Of a DNA stretch of 64,000 bases, positions 21,971 to 32,705 are shown in pieces. The stretch comes from Isochrysis galbana (lineage: Eukaryota; Haptophyta; Isochrysidales; Isochrysidaceae), in assembly GCA_018136815.1 (NCBI GenBank), contig CM030937.1:4462226-4526225 (forward strand), given 5' to 3'. Each line of letters begins with the position of its first letter. Position 1 is the stretch's first letter. The translations under genes were made by a program, and so were the position numbers. The notes under the pieces were generated by a model. That model was given only the letters and a program-made list of their open reading frames with translations, made no database searches and was not told the DNA's origin.

Positions 21971-23836
21971 TCATCTTCTTGGTTTTTTCGATGACGACGA
22001 GCTGCTTTCTGCAACAGCGTCGTCGCTGCCCTCTTGACCCTCCCCGTATTGTTCCGCTGCCAGCATTAGTTGGAGCCCAACTCGCCGGGTTTCGAGAAGA
22101 GCGTCCTTCTCCGCAGCTACAAGTTCTGCTGCCATGCGACGCCTTCTTTCCCTGACCAAGTCTACCGGTGTCGTCACATCATTAGAGCTAGCAGTGGCAG
22201 TGGTACTCGTACTGCCAACATTTTCTCCGGACCCATAATCAAGTGGCAGCATGGGCCTCGTGGCCGATTCACTATCGGTGTATCGGCGGTTTACCGCCAA
22301 CTCCCCATCATCTGGATAGCGACGAAGCGCCATATCTACTGCATGCAATAATGCGCCAACGACAAGTGAAGCAAATGCCGGCTCGCTTTCCACAACCGAG
22401 GCATCCAGCATCGGGATGCGCCGAGGGCGACATACGCCGTCACTTGATGACGCCCCTCCGGACCCGCTAGCGGCATCTACTGAGTTAATGCCAGCACTCG
22501 TAGTTGGCTGTCCTCTCCTAGCTTGACACGAGCCGCTGTCTTTTGCTTCTATTGCATCGCAATGATCTTCCTCATGAGTGGGTCTTACTTCCTCTTCTAT
22601 CAGCTCTCTGAAATCGTCGAGTGGCATTAGCATGAACTGCAGCACGGTGATCAAAGCATCAGGAAGCGGATCTTGTTTGCTCACGCTTACAGCACCACCG
22701 TACGGCTCGAGAAGCGCTACGCATGCAGCTTCTTTCTCTGCCCATCCCTCGCCGACATCCCATGGTGCCGAGCGCAACGTCGAGTCCCGCGTCCGGCTTG
22801 CCGCAGCCAACAGCATGGTGAGTGGCATGCGTGCTGATGTGGGAAGGGGTGACTCTTCTGGGCGAGCGACGAAACCATAGCACAGCAACAACTGAGCATT
22901 GTCAAGAGCATCATAACTGTGCATGATCTCCTCGCCGGCCGCAAGCCTGCGCTCCGCCCTCATCGACCACACGATCTCGGAAGTCGGGCCACGTACCGCA
23001 GAACTTGAGGCTTCCTCTATGGAGGGTCCATGCGGCTCCTCTGATGCCGAACCGGCAGTCGCACCTGTTGTAGAAGGGGAGACGGCAGTTGAGCCGACAG
23101 CTGAGTCAAGCGGAGAATCACAACTCGAAGCTGCAGCTTCTTCTAAATCCCGGGGTGGCGGCGCCATCGGCATCATGCGCTCCACTACCAGTGATGTGGC
23201 GGCGCCGGCCCTCGCATGGTTCAACATGTCGATTGCCGGGAGGAGGTAGGGTCCCCCACCATCTGTGCCCGTGTCATGAAAGCCTCGGGTGCGCACTGCA
23301 GCGCAGGCGTTGAGAAAGGCATCTGCCGATGGGTCCGGCCAGACCTGGGGGTGGGCGCGCACAACTGGCCCCACTTGCTTGTCGTACACGAAGCGGGCGG
23401 CGCCGATTAGGTCGCCGGATTCGTCGCGCAGGCCCGATAAATGGTCGTGCACAGAAGTGCCTCGAAGGAACTCGAGCTCAGCTTGAGCCCAATTCTCAAG
23501 CGTGTCGTAGCTTTTTGGAAGCAGGTCAAGGTATGGGGCCCAATCAGAATTCTCACCGAGCGCGCGCTCCCTCATAAGGTAGAGCGAGGTGCGAACGACG
23601 GCCGACATGCTGCGCACCTCCATCGGAAGCCACGACGTCTCATCTGTATCCTCGCACACGCAGATGACAGCAGTGCGAGGTAGTCGCAGAAGGAGTTCGC
23701 CCTCCTCGATGGGCTGAAGTGCAAAGACGCCGCGCTCCTGCGAGTCTCGCTGACCGAAGAGCTCTAATGAGGGGTGCACGAAGGCGCCGCGATCTTCGAG
23801 CCATGCCACAAGCGCAGCCGTCTCCGCCGTCGGCAT
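21971..23836 (-). CDS. SET-domain protein lysine methyltransferase (SETD6/LSMT-like)
   Basis: A single exon, 621 residues from the ATG at 23836 (MPTAETAALVAWLEDRG). The SET domain is split by an insert, as in the Rubisco-LSMT/SETD3/SETD4/SETD6 class. Seen: RGVFALQPIEEGELLLRLPR near residue 35, WAPYLDLLPKSYDTLENW, LLPAIDMLNHA (conserved Asn-His), and RLAAGEEIMHSYDALDN plus LLLCYGFV (post-SET core). A low-complexity Ser/Glu insert separates NHA from GEEI. The C-terminal half should be the LSMT substrate-binding region but is degenerate and acidic. These enzymes transfer methyl from SAM to lysines of non-histone proteins. The substrate cannot be inferred. No plastid-targeting peptide is obvious. 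Confidence 0.85.
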   Translation of the reverse strand: MPTAETAALVAWLEDRGAFVHPSLELFGQRDSQERGVFALQPIEEGELLLRLPRTAVICVCEDTDETSWLPMEVRSMSAVVRTSLYLMRERALGENSDWAPYLDLLPKSYDTLENWAQAELEFLRGTSVHDHLSGLRDESGDLIGAARFVYDKQVGPVVRAHPQVWPDPSADAFLNACAAVRTRGFHDTGTDGGGPYLLPAIDMLNHARAGAATSLVVERMMPMAPPPRDLEEAAASSCDSPLDSAVGSTAVSPSTTGATAGSASEEPHGPSIEEASSSAVRGPTSEIVWSMRAERRLAAGEEIMHSYDALDNAQLLLCYGFVARPEESPLPTSARMPLTMLLAAASRTRDSTLRSAPWDVGEGWAEKEAACVALLEPYGGAVSVSKQDPLPDALITVLQFMLMPLDDFRELIEEEVRPTHEEDHCDAIEAKDSGSCQARRGQPTTSAGINSVDAASGSGGASSSDGVCRPRRIPMLDASVVESEPAFASLVVGALLHAVDMALRRYPDDGELAVNRRYTDSESATRPMLPLDYGSGENVGSTSTTATASSNDVTTPVDLVRERRRRMAAELVAAEKDALLETRRVGLQLMLAAEQYGEGQEGSDDAVAESSSSSSKKPRR

Positions 23837-24154
23837 CGCCCCCGCCACAGACACGCCGGAGCGCTGCCCTCCTCCACGCGTGAAAAAATTTGCAAGAGAG
23901 GCACAACATATTCATACTATCTGGAGTTTTGTAGTAGAAGGGACTCATAGTCCCCATGTGCCTTGCTGTACGTTTATTTAGGTGTCCTCCGATCTCGTCC
24001 CCTCGTTGCATCGCTAAGATCATGCTACAATAAACCTTTTAATATTCTTACCGCACTTGCGGCGAATGGAACAACTACCTACTACAGGTAGCACGTAGCA
24101 TACTTTCTGCACCCCCATTCCCATTCCCATTCCCATTTCCCCCTTCCCACTTCC
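23837..24154. other. Upstream region of the SET gene, with R2/R1-like start motif
   Basis: TTTTAATATTCTTACCGCAC at about 24039-24058 matches the outer edge of the repeat at 43590-43610. Short (CCCATT)n tract at 24113-24140. No gene. Confidence 0.4.
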
Positions 24155-24367
24155 CACATTCCCCCGGCCGCCGGCCCTTCTCCCCCCGCCATCAGGCGGC
24201 TCCCCCCGTACACTACTAGGGGGATTGGGGATTGGGGTGAAGGGCTTAGATATGGTCCGGTGGCCCGCGCCCCCACCCGGTGATCCGTTGCCCCTTCCTC
24301 CTATGTCCTATGCCTCCCGGGCTGGCGGCGGACTCTGACTCTGTCTCGACTTACCCTGTAACTGTAA
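24155..24367 (+). repeat. R1 repeat, truncated copy
   Basis: Carries the first third of R1 (CACTACTAGGGGGATTGGGG, ATATGGTCCGGTGGCCCGCG, TCTCGACTTACCCTGTAA) and stops abruptly at 24367, where a GTCGCGTTCCGTCAA-end element begins. The insertion therefore postdates this R1 copy. Confidence 0.65.
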
Positions 24368-24446
24368 GGTCGCGTTCCGTCAAGTATGGGACATCACATA
24401 TCACTCAAATGGAGCCATCGAATGTCCATAGTCGTTTACAACAGTA

Positions 24447-24880
24447 GGGCGGTCAAACAGTGTTTTTTTATAAGGGGTGAAAAAATGACCATCTCAGAAT
24501 TGAGGAAATTTAAGGATTTTTTTCGGGAGAAAGTTCCCAATACACCCAACTAGCACATATCCGGGGCCCATTAGGACCCGGACCCCCCCCTTGGGCCCCC
24601 ACAACAAAACGTAATCAAAAACTGACAAAAGACGCTAAAATCGCAAAAGCTTAAAAAACCCAACTTCGAACCGATGCCGGGCGCGCTGCGTGGCCGTTTT
24701 CGACGATCCATCCGGATGGGGGACCCCGCCAGATACCAAATACGCATATCCCACCCGGATGGTCACGCCAATCGGGCAGGCCGCGCGCCGAACCCTCGTC
24801 GAAATCACCCACCCGCCGAGCCCATTGAACGTTGAGCCGTCGCCGAGGGAGGCCCGGAGAGCCCAACTTCGAACCGATGC
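24447..24880. repeat. TA-flanked repeat, copy 1 (inverted copy at 36353-36775)
   Basis: Begins TA then GGGCGGTCAAACAGTG and runs to GCCCAACTTCGAACCGATG. The complement of the whole unit lies at 36353-36775, ending CTGTTTGACCGCCC then TA. In both places the other boundary abuts a Ty3/Gypsy fragment. It includes CTTCGAACCGATG-type sequence twice (about 24663 and 24868). No coding function. Confidence 0.75.
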
Positions 24881-26065
24881 CCTCTTGTCGGTACGGCTAT
24901 GTACTCGACAAATCAGTCCCGGTGAGCTCCAGAATACGCGAAACAAGAACTGAACATAGATTCGAACCGGCGTCGGTTCGAAGCTGCCTAGGGACTCCAT
25001 AACGCGTCACAATCAAGCGGATGAACATGTCCAAGGCCACCTCCGACGAGGGATCCCCATTCGACGGCTCAGCCTCAATCCATCGAGTGAGCGAGTCGAT
25101 GAAGACGACCAGCTTGTCGTAACCCGAGATTCCAGGCACGAAGTTGTGAGTGGGAGCCAGCGAGAGCACGTCGCAGTAGACCACATCAAAGGGGTAGGTA
25201 CCCACAGAGAGACCGGAGGGCGACGCTAGAGCCCTAGGTAGCGGCTTGGCGAGGGTGCACTCGTGGCATTCTCGGACGTAGGACGCAACGTCGGAAGACA
25301 TGCCAGGCCAGTATATTCGAGTACGAAGAAGACCGGACATTCGAGAAACTCCGAGGTGACCGGAGCGATCGTGGTACAGGCGAAAAGGTAGCGAGACCGC
25401 AACGAGGGGCCTTTCGGCTACGAACGAATCGGTCGGTTCGGCCACTCCCTCGTCGCCAGCCGTGAAGGAGGCGCTCGGAGATAGTGCATTGATGCCTTGA
25501 GAGCCCAGTCGAGACGAGATGGAAGGCTCCGACGGCTCCGCAGCTGCCGCTTGCTCAGCGATTTCTTGGGCGATGGAAGGCGTGACATCCTGCCACCGAT
25601 GAACCCCCGAAATTACATCACGATCGAAGACCTGCAACTTGCTGCGGCGCTTCTTCACCGTGTTTGGAGGGCCTGGCGTTGTAGAGCGGTCCTTTATGGG
25701 CCACTCCCACGGCGTGAAGCGGTCTCCTTCCGCCTCGGTCCCGTCTTGCGATACGTTTGTTTCCGAGTCCTCCTGATGAAGCAGGCGAGACGAATCGGCA
25801 ACGGGGCCTGCGTCTGGGATCACGACAATCGAATCAGACACTGGCTCTTGGCGGGCTTGGAGTAGCTGAGTCAGGGCTTTGAACCCTGCTTCAACTTGAT
25901 CCCGGAGAAGCCCCTCCCTCGCCTCTGCCGCGGCAAGGGATGACTGTAGGCGCTCTACAGCCCCTTTGAGGGTGTTGGTCTCCGCTTGAAGCCTTGCCAT
26001 TTCCGCATCCTGACGCGCCGCGGCCGTCTCAATCGGGGTGATCTCTTGATCAAGGACCCCTTTTG
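24881..26065 (-). mobile_element. Ty3/Gypsy fossil: integrase region
   Basis: Broken fragment without LTRs. In minus-strand order it holds a coiled-coil-like segment (about 26050-25860), a linker, an integrase zinc-binding part (HLGVSRMSGLLR, then CHECTLAKP) and the start of the catalytic core (YPFDVVYCDVL, YDKLVVFIDSLTRWIEAEP, YGVPRQLRTDAGSN). It belongs to the same family as the fossil at 1563-3405. A TA-flanked repeat truncates its downstream end. It is old enough to have lost its flanks but keeps most of its motifs. Confidence 0.85.
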
Positions 26066-26419
26066 ATGACGGCGGGGCATAGTCCCGGTAGGCGGGGCTT
26101 CACTCCTAGATCGCACGTTGTTGTCAACTTCAACTTGTCAACGGACTCGACAGCAGACAGCAGCGCGGACGCGTCAAGCGTCCCAATGATCCCAAGCAAG
26201 GGAGGAAGAGGAAGAGGAAGCCCAAGATCAAGCAAGCAAGGTCGCGCGAGCGAGAACTCCGTGCCAGTGTGCCAGTGCTCCGCGATCTTTAAAACGAATG
26301 CGAAAGACGGACGCCCTTGCCCTTGTAACGGACACAAACCTCGCCCGCGTGCCACTAGGAGCACCGGCACACCCACACCCACCGCCGTCGTCGCCTCCAC
26401 CTCCTCGCCTCTGGCATGG

Positions 26420-26839
26420 ATGGGCCGTGGATGTGGAGACTTCCGCGTGGATCTGGCCAAGGAACGCTACCCGTCGATGTGGGCACTCATCAAGCCATAC
26501 ATGGGCCGTTGGTGCAAGGCAACCCTCATGCTCGTCGGCGACTACTGCGACGAGTACGACAGGATCCCCAATACCAAGTACACTGGAGACGAGGCCGCCG
26601 TCGCGTACCTCTGCATGGAATACATCATGGCGGTCGCGTACGCTGAAACGGATCCCATGGTGCAAGTGCACCGAGCAGCTGGCAAACTCTACATGGAGAA
26701 CAAGAAGGCCGTCCTCGCACGCGTCACGGACCTCGCCACCCAAGATCAGCCAAGCGACATCGTCGCCTGCCAGCAGAACGACATCGAGGAAGAGGGATGT
26801 GAGAAAAAGACGAAGAAGATGAAAACTCAGCCCGCGTAG
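26420..26839 (+). pseudogene. MGQYY-type transposon ORF, N-terminally truncated copy
   Basis: From MGRGCGDFRVDLAKERYPSM to the stop, this is the same protein as 49146-49715 with about 85% visible identity over 139 residues. The first 50 residues (MGQYFVFIAKRL...) are missing; unrelated Ser/Pro-rich sequence reads into the shared part instead. Conserved blocks are GRGCGDF, GRWCKATLMLVGDYCDEYD, AVAYLCMEYI and the basic tail EEEGCEKKTKKMKTQPA, which looks like a nuclear localisation signal. The frame remains open, so an aberrant product is possible. Confidence 0.65.
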
Positions 26840-26990
26840 GGGTTACCGCGTGTGTAGAGAGTGGGGGAGCGTGATTAGCTTTGTACTCATCATCTTCGTA
26901 ATAATAATATTATGGTGGCTACCCAAAAAGAAAATAGGCACATGTTGATAAGACAAAAAAACCTGGCCCTCTTTTGACGGAACGCGACTT

Positions 26991-27815
26991 GGTCGCAGGG
27001 TCGCGCGCGCGGCGAGAATATTAAGAATTTTTTCCTGATGTCTGCTCCTCCTCTGGCCTATGGCGTGATTCCCATCTACCATCTTTGCCCGTCGCCATGT
27101 GCAATGTCCCCATTATACTCAATACTGTATTACAGTATTACTAATTTCATCTTGTTGCGGGTATGGAGGGTCGCACATCTCTCTCCGTACCGTTTCCCGC
27201 CTTTAGGTTCCCCCGCGCGACTCCCCCTCCGTCGTCACGCCCCGGTCTTCCCCCCGCCTCCTTGCATCAGCGCCCGTACTCTGCCCGCTCCCGATAGGAT
27301 CGCCCCCTCCCCTCTCCCTGTCTGTTTTGTCTAAGTCGCCGGCCCCGGTTCATCCCTCTCCCTTTCCCGCGTGTCCCCCCCCCCCCCCGCGTGTCATCTC
27401 TCTCTCGGAGTCCTTTGTACGCTCTGCGCCACCGCACGAGCGCCCCTGTGTCCCTCCTCGTGTGCCTCCTGTTCCCGTCCTCGTCTCACGCGACCGACTG
27501 AGGCTGCTCGCTCGTCCTCAGCTCCCCCGTCGCGTGCCTCTCGCCCCTGGTAGCCCGTGCCCCATGCTTTCCAGGAACTGTACCTCACATGTTACAGACA
27601 CCAACCCCACTCCCTTCACATGCAACACAGCCACAGCTCCACTCCCTCCTCCACAAATGTATTCTATACTCATACTCATACTCATACTCATACTCAAGGA
27701 AGGAGACATTAATACCGGGAGGGGAGGGCGCAGGAGGACGCGCGAGGGAGGAATTGACCGTGGCTGAGAGAGAGAACGAGCGCTTTCCCGACGGCTCTGG
27801 CTCGCCGCAAAGGGG
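26991..27815. other. Upstream region of the bS5 gene
   Basis: A reversed R2 start motif lies at 26998-27032. C/T-rich sequence follows, with a poly-C run at 27377-27390 and a (TACTCA)n microsatellite at about 27667-27700. The 5' leader of the next gene must lie at its right side. No gene supported. Confidence 0.4.
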
Positions 27816-29953
27816 ATGCGCGCCGCCAGCGCCCTCCGCCCTACCGCCACCCACATCGTCGCCCCTCTCGCTGCGCGGTGGCCGGTACTGCACGCGGGCG
27901 CGCGTGCGCTCGCGACCTCGACCACCGATCGCCACCGCCGCGCCGCTGCACGCAGACGCTCTGGCTTCTGGGCTAAATGGGGCCAGACAACGCAGCAGCA
28001 CTTTGAGCAGGAAGTAGCACTCGACGGTGACAAGCGGTCGGAGCGACGGCGCTCACCTCTGAGGTATATCGCAGAAGAGGCTAATCGACTAGATCCGCGA
28101 GAGGACTATGACGACTTCGACTTTGCCCTCGAGGACGCCCTTGATGTGAGCTGCTAGCTAACTTAGCCAGCGCGGACCTACCCCTGGCGCCATGTTGATC
28201 TAGTCCTCATTTTCTTCTCAACACGGTGCAGTACTTTTGACACTGGGAAGCTTCACCTGCACTGCTGTCTTGTCCTCTCCAATCACGTGAACCTCTCGCT
28301 GTGAATCTGAGAACCTTCTTCCTTTGCATCTCCTTGCTTTGCATAGCAGGCCGTTCCAATCAGTGGGCAAGAATCAATAGGGCCACAAGGAGATTCGCCA
28401 GGGCCTGAGGTTGACGCAATTCGAGATGCCATGGTGAGCCCTGCATGATGCTTTCGATGGACCCCCGTTCCTGCTGAGTATCGTCACGTGATACAAGGCA
28501 TGCCTAGCGCACGTTCCGCCTTGCTCCACGCTTACTGATATGTTTGTTACTTATGCATGAAGTCGCTCCAGCATGCCACTTACGCACATTCGTCGGGCCC
28601 TTCTCCTCACTTCCTGATCTGTTTGTTACTTTTGCATGAAGTCATCCCACCTCTCTTCATCCTTGCTTCCACCCATGCAGTTAGATGATGATTTTATGTC
28701 TGCAAGGCGCCGGGCTGAGCTCTTGGGTATCCTTGATGAGCTGGGACCCGCCGCTCTCGCGCCGCCGAAACCATACCCTTCGTTTACTGATAGGAATAAG
28801 GGCCATGGAATGAAAAACAAAGGGCCTCAAGAATCCGACATCTTTGCTGGGGCTGAAGAGGAGGCTGCTGCAAGCCTTTCGATGGTGTCTAACTTCATCG
28901 ATGCGGCAAGACTGCGGGACAGCGGCGCGCTTCCCGACGGCGGCTATTTTGCGCATGTCCTGCATGCGCGACGTGTTTCGAAGGTGAGAAGTGCTTCACT
29001 GAGCATGCTTCTCGATAACTAATGTAACTGTGGGCATGGGGTGCCCACCAATCGCCTCCTCTGCCCAGGTCTTATTACTTGCTCACAACTCCATCTTGCC
29101 ACTGCAGGTAACCGGGGCTGGCAAGAAAGGGTCTGTGTCTGTTCTAGCCGTTGTGGGAAATGGGCAAGGGACTGCAGGCTTTGGTCTAGGAAAAGACATG
29201 GAAGCTACGACTGCGCTTGTGAAGGCGTGCAGAGCAGCCAAGAAGAACATGCTCCATGTGGAACGCTTCGACAAGCGCACAGTTTTCCACGACATGGAGG
29301 ACAAGTGGGCTAAGACAAAGGTGTGTAGAGGCGCCACAATCCTCAAGCACGCATTCCGAGGCGTTGCACATGCATGATAACGGTGAACAGATGTCTGGAG
29401 CGCTCGAGCTCTGTGCCCACTCGTTGATACCTTGCTTTGGCCCAGGTCAAGGTGCTCCTTCGCCGCGCCGGTGCGGGTACCCGGTGCAATTGGACTATGT
29501 GGAAGATATTGAGCGCATTTGGAATTCGTGATGTTTCAATCAAGGTGTTGGGTACCCTATCTGCCTTGTACGATGTTCATCTTTCACATCATTGCTACAC
29601 GTCCATTGCTACATGCCGCACGAGCAATGTCCTATTTTGTCGCTTTCTACACCACTTGTGCACGTTGATTGAGCCTCTTTCGCTCTAAACGGATTCGTTC
29701 TGGCTTACCGTTTTGCATGGCTCGCGCTCGATGGATTGCTCGCTCTCTCCATCTTCTCTCCTTACCTCACCCGATCCTTTATTCTTCTTGATAGGTGCAT
29801 GGTTCTCGCAATAACATCTCACAAACTCGCGCTATATTCAACGCATTGCAGCGGATGACCACTGCGCAAGACGTCGCCAACCGGCGTGGAAAGCGTGTTC
29901 TAGACATGACGCCTCGATCATCCCTCGGCCAAGCTGGATTCCGCCCAGACTAA
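27816..29953 (+). CDS. Mitochondrial ribosomal protein uS5m (bacterial S5 family)
   Basis: Six exons: 27816-28145, 28350-28433, 28681-28983, 29108-29320, 29446-29544 and 29795-29953, all GT-AG and all phase 0, giving 395 residues. The S5 domain starts at RRVSKVTGAGKKGSVSVLAV and continues VVGNGQGTAGFGLGKDMEA, AKKNM, then VKVLLRRAGAGTRC, SAFGIRDVSIK, KVHGSRNNISQTRAIFNAL. The N-terminal RNA-binding half and C-terminal half of S5 are both present. S5 sits at the small-subunit mRNA entry and decoding side. The N-terminus (MRAASALRPTATHIVAPLAARWPVLHAGARAL..., here abbreviated) is Arg/Ala-rich without acids, as expected of a mitochondrial presequence. The long N-terminal extension is usual for mitochondrial S5. 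Intron 2 contains two similar segments ending TTTGTTACTTNTGCATGAAG. Confidence 0.92.
28525..28646 (+). repeat. Imperfect duplication inside uS5m intron 2
   Basis: CTGATATGTTTGTTACTTAT at about 28533 and CTGATCTGTTTGTTACTTTT at about 28614, each followed by GCATGAAGTC. About 80 bp apart, inside intron 28434-28680. Suggests an intron-internal duplication. Confidence 0.7.
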
Positions 29954-30469
29954 TAATGACTTGCACCAAGTCCTACTCAGGCTTTTGAAGTGACATGTCG
30001 GGAGGTCTTTCTTGGACTTCAAAACTTGGGGTGCTGCGTCGTCTGTGCCCAGCGAGTTTGGTTTAAGTGCGGCCGTCTGCAACGGTACCTCCCCCTCTAG
30101 TCCTCTAGCCTCTAGGCGTGCCTCCGAGTGGTGTGTGGAGCCCCCCCCCTCTCCCCCCGGGTCTCCCTTCGCCCATGCTCTAGTGCTGGAGCGTTGCGCG
30201 AGTAGCGGTGCACACTACAAACTGAGCGGCAGCGCCGACGATTTCATGATGTGCACCGATTGACTAAGAACGGCCCATGCACCGGGCGCTCACGGCAGCA
30301 ATGCGAGGCCTCGTGCCGGTGCGGCCTTCTTCGTCAACCCCCCAAAGCAGGTGAAGGGACGCGTGGAAGATAGTAGGCCGGTCACTCACGCTTTTCAACC
30401 ACTATTTTCCACCCCTCCTGGGTCCTGGGTGTCCAAGGATTCCCCAGGGACCCCCCTACATACACAAAT
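29954..30469. other. 3' flank of uS5m, with R5 repeat
   Basis: 30372-30460 (GGCCGGTCACTCACGC, CCTGGGTGTCCAAGGATTCC) matches 14226-14340. A short frame at 30012-30263 has no recognisable motif. Confidence 0.4.
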
Positions 30470-30670
30470 GCATCCCTACAAATTTCCCCCCTCGCAAACC
30501 CCCGGCTCCCATTAGAACTCCCCTCAAATTACAATGAGGGAAAACCCAGTGAGGCGGACCAACCTACGTCGGTCGGGCGACTCACCAGGAGAAAACGAAA
30601 AAACACCGGGGGGGGGGGAGGGTCCTCGGTCGGTCCTCTCGTCCACCATGAAGCTGAACGGCCCTTACAG
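30470..30670 (+). repeat. R3 dispersed repeat, copy 1
   Basis: CCCCTCGCAAACCCCCGGCT through GAAAACCCAGTGAGGC, GTCGGGCGACTCACCAGGA and AAGCTGAACGGCCCTTAC. The same order is seen at 34125-34310, also on the plus strand. Confidence 0.75.
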
Positions 30671-31087
30671 CTCTCGCCGCGAGCGATCCTCGAGAAATAA
30701 AAGACTGCGCCTCGAGATACCTGCCACAAGGGTTTCCGTAGGCGCCTTGAGCCTCTACTTCCTCATCTCCCTCCTGTCGCCAGCCGCCCCTCTCCGCCCG
30801 TTTGCTAACGTAAACGAGACCCATTACTTACCGCACTCCATCGCGGTGTGTGCAAAACCCCCCCTCTCCCTCTCTCCGTTCTCCTCCATCTCTATCCCTG
30901 CGGCGCGTCGCCATGCGGCGCGCCACCCCCTCCCCCGACGCCAGACCCAAAGTAGTGCACATGGGTCGACGCCCCGAAACCGAACAAAAAGGACCGAGGG
31001 GGGGTGCGAAAGGGGAGTGAGGGTGGGGCAAGGGCGATGTCAGGGGCAGCCCCCATTGCGAGGGGCGGGGGATAGCAAAGTAGTAGG

Positions 31088-31310
31088 CACCTTCAAGAAT
31101 ATTTTTTTATGGTCCGGTGGCCCGCGCCTCCCCCCGGTGATCTTTCCCCCCCTTCCTCCTGTGTCTCCGAGTGGGCGGCCGACTCTGTCCCGACTTATCC
31201 TGTAAACAGGAGCGGGACTTACCGATTTTCCGGTGGGCGGAGCTCTCGCTCCGCCCCCCCCCTTCTCCGCGCTCTCTCTCCCCTCTCCTGCGGCACGCGC
31301 GATGGCTGTT
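31088..31310 (+). repeat. R1 repeat, partial copy
   Basis: TATGGTCCGGTGGCCCGCGC through TCCTGTAAACAGGAGCGGGA to CTGCGGCACGCGCGATGG. It is the first part of R1 only. Confidence 0.7.
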
Positions 31311-32705
31311 GTATTCCTGCCCATCTGACTGAAGGCTGTAGGCATTATGAATATTGGTGTAAGGTACGCGCTCTCAATTACAATTGAACAGTTCCCCGTG
31401 TTGCCACTGACGCACAAGACACACAGATTCGGATTCCCCATGGTCTCAAGTCCAGGTTTGCAGATTTTGGTCTCGAAATTTGCGATTCGAATTTTGTTTT
31501 TGCTGTTACTATAATTGTTGGCTCGTTTAAGGTAATAAACCGGCATGACTTCGACTTCTCGTTCTGCAGTCGCTCTGCGAGACTCTCTCTCTCTCTCTCC
31601 GTCCGCCTATCCTCGGCCGACGGCAGGAAGATTCGTCCAAAACATTCTCCGATCCCAAGAAGGACGCGATCTCGCTCCGAGATCCGAGATTGGCCTCGCG
31701 CCCTCCCACGCTGCCTAGTCTTGTCATATGACACTCAGTATCAGGTCTAGAGCAACTAATACTGAGATATCATATATGATATCATATATGACAGAACAAC
31801 TTGGCCTCCATGAGGCCGGCCCCTGGGACGCTGGCGAGCGCTGGCGAGCGGCCTGCCAGAAGTTCAGGCCCTCATGCCCTCATATAGCGGCCGTTCGCCG
31901 AGGCGAGCGCATTGAGTCAATCATTGAGGTCAGGGCTCATGTGCAAGCTCGGCCCGATGGTGGCCTGCGCTGGACTCATGCATACGCGCTTCATGCATAC
32001 GCCAAGTCCAGCGCAGCAGAGGCCAAGGCATAGGGTCACACGGAGAGTTCAAGTGATACTCTGCTGCTCCTGAAGCCATGCGCCAGGCGTATGATTGAGT
32101 GGACTCAATCATAGTGTTATGTTTACTTACATTCGAGTATTATTGTCAACAGACCATGGCTCAACTTTAGTTGTGTCCCATATTCGACGGAAAGCCACCT
32201 GACCGCCAATTCTGTACTGTTAGAGCCCAAGCGCCAAGCGCGTGTGCAGAGGCAGAGCAGGGAGTGAGGAGTGAGGGAGAAGGGGGGCGGGGAGAGAGGT
32301 TAAAACCCACCATTTCCCTAGGCATCGTGGCGGCAGGTAAGCCCCCCAGGAGAGATTTCTCGGGCTTCGGAGAACGGTCAAAAATGCAGCCCCCCACACA
32401 TGCCACATGTTAGTGGTTATGAATCACTGTGATGTGACCGCCTTACACCTTACAAAGAACAAAGGAACGAGGGGGGGAGCGGGAAGGGGAGTATGGTACA
32501 AGGGGCTAGAGCGATGGCAACGGTGATCCGGTGAAGGAAACGGCTCTAGAAGCTTAGCAGAAAAGTAAAGAGGTAGTATTAGTGTGAAGTTACGGACTCC
32601 TACCTACTACCCAATGCTACCAGCATATGATCCAACACTGACGTCCTCGCATCCATGGTCCAATAGTATGGACGAGATCGTAAGATGCACCAAACAGTCT
32701 TGTGT
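31311..32705. other. Gene-poor stretch with a long hairpin
   Basis: Perfect inverted arms TGCGCTGGACT (31966-31976) and AGTCCAGCGCA (32005-32015) enclose a direct repeat of CATGCATACGC. Palindromic ATATCATATATGATATCATA near 31767-31790. A (CT)n run lies at 31583-31600. No coding frame with recognisable content. Confidence 0.45.

Larger units (their letters stand above)
24368..26990 (+). mobile_element. GTCGCGTTCCGTCAA-end DNA transposon, copy with nested Ty3 debris
   Basis: Left end AGGTCGCGTTCCGTCAAGTA at 24367; right end CTTTTGACGGAACGCGACTT ending at 26990. Nested inside are a TA-flanked repeat (24447-24880) and a Ty3/Gypsy integrase fossil. Near the right end lies the MGQYY-type ORF at 26420-26839. 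The spacing from its stop to the right end is about 150 bp, the same as in the copies at 15.1 and 49.7 kb. Confidence 0.6.

Noticed and set aside
24655-24990. tRNA-like B box (GGTTCGAA) hits
   Set aside because: The hits are parts of the 430-bp repeat and of Ty3 sequence. No A box or acceptor stem could be built. No tRNA or rRNA gene was found in the window.
26063-26419. N-terminal 119 residues preceding the truncated MGQYY-type copy
   Set aside because: Ser/Pro/Arg-rich, different from the complete copy at 49146, and starts in transposon and Ty3 boundary sequence; treated as read-in, not a real N-terminus.
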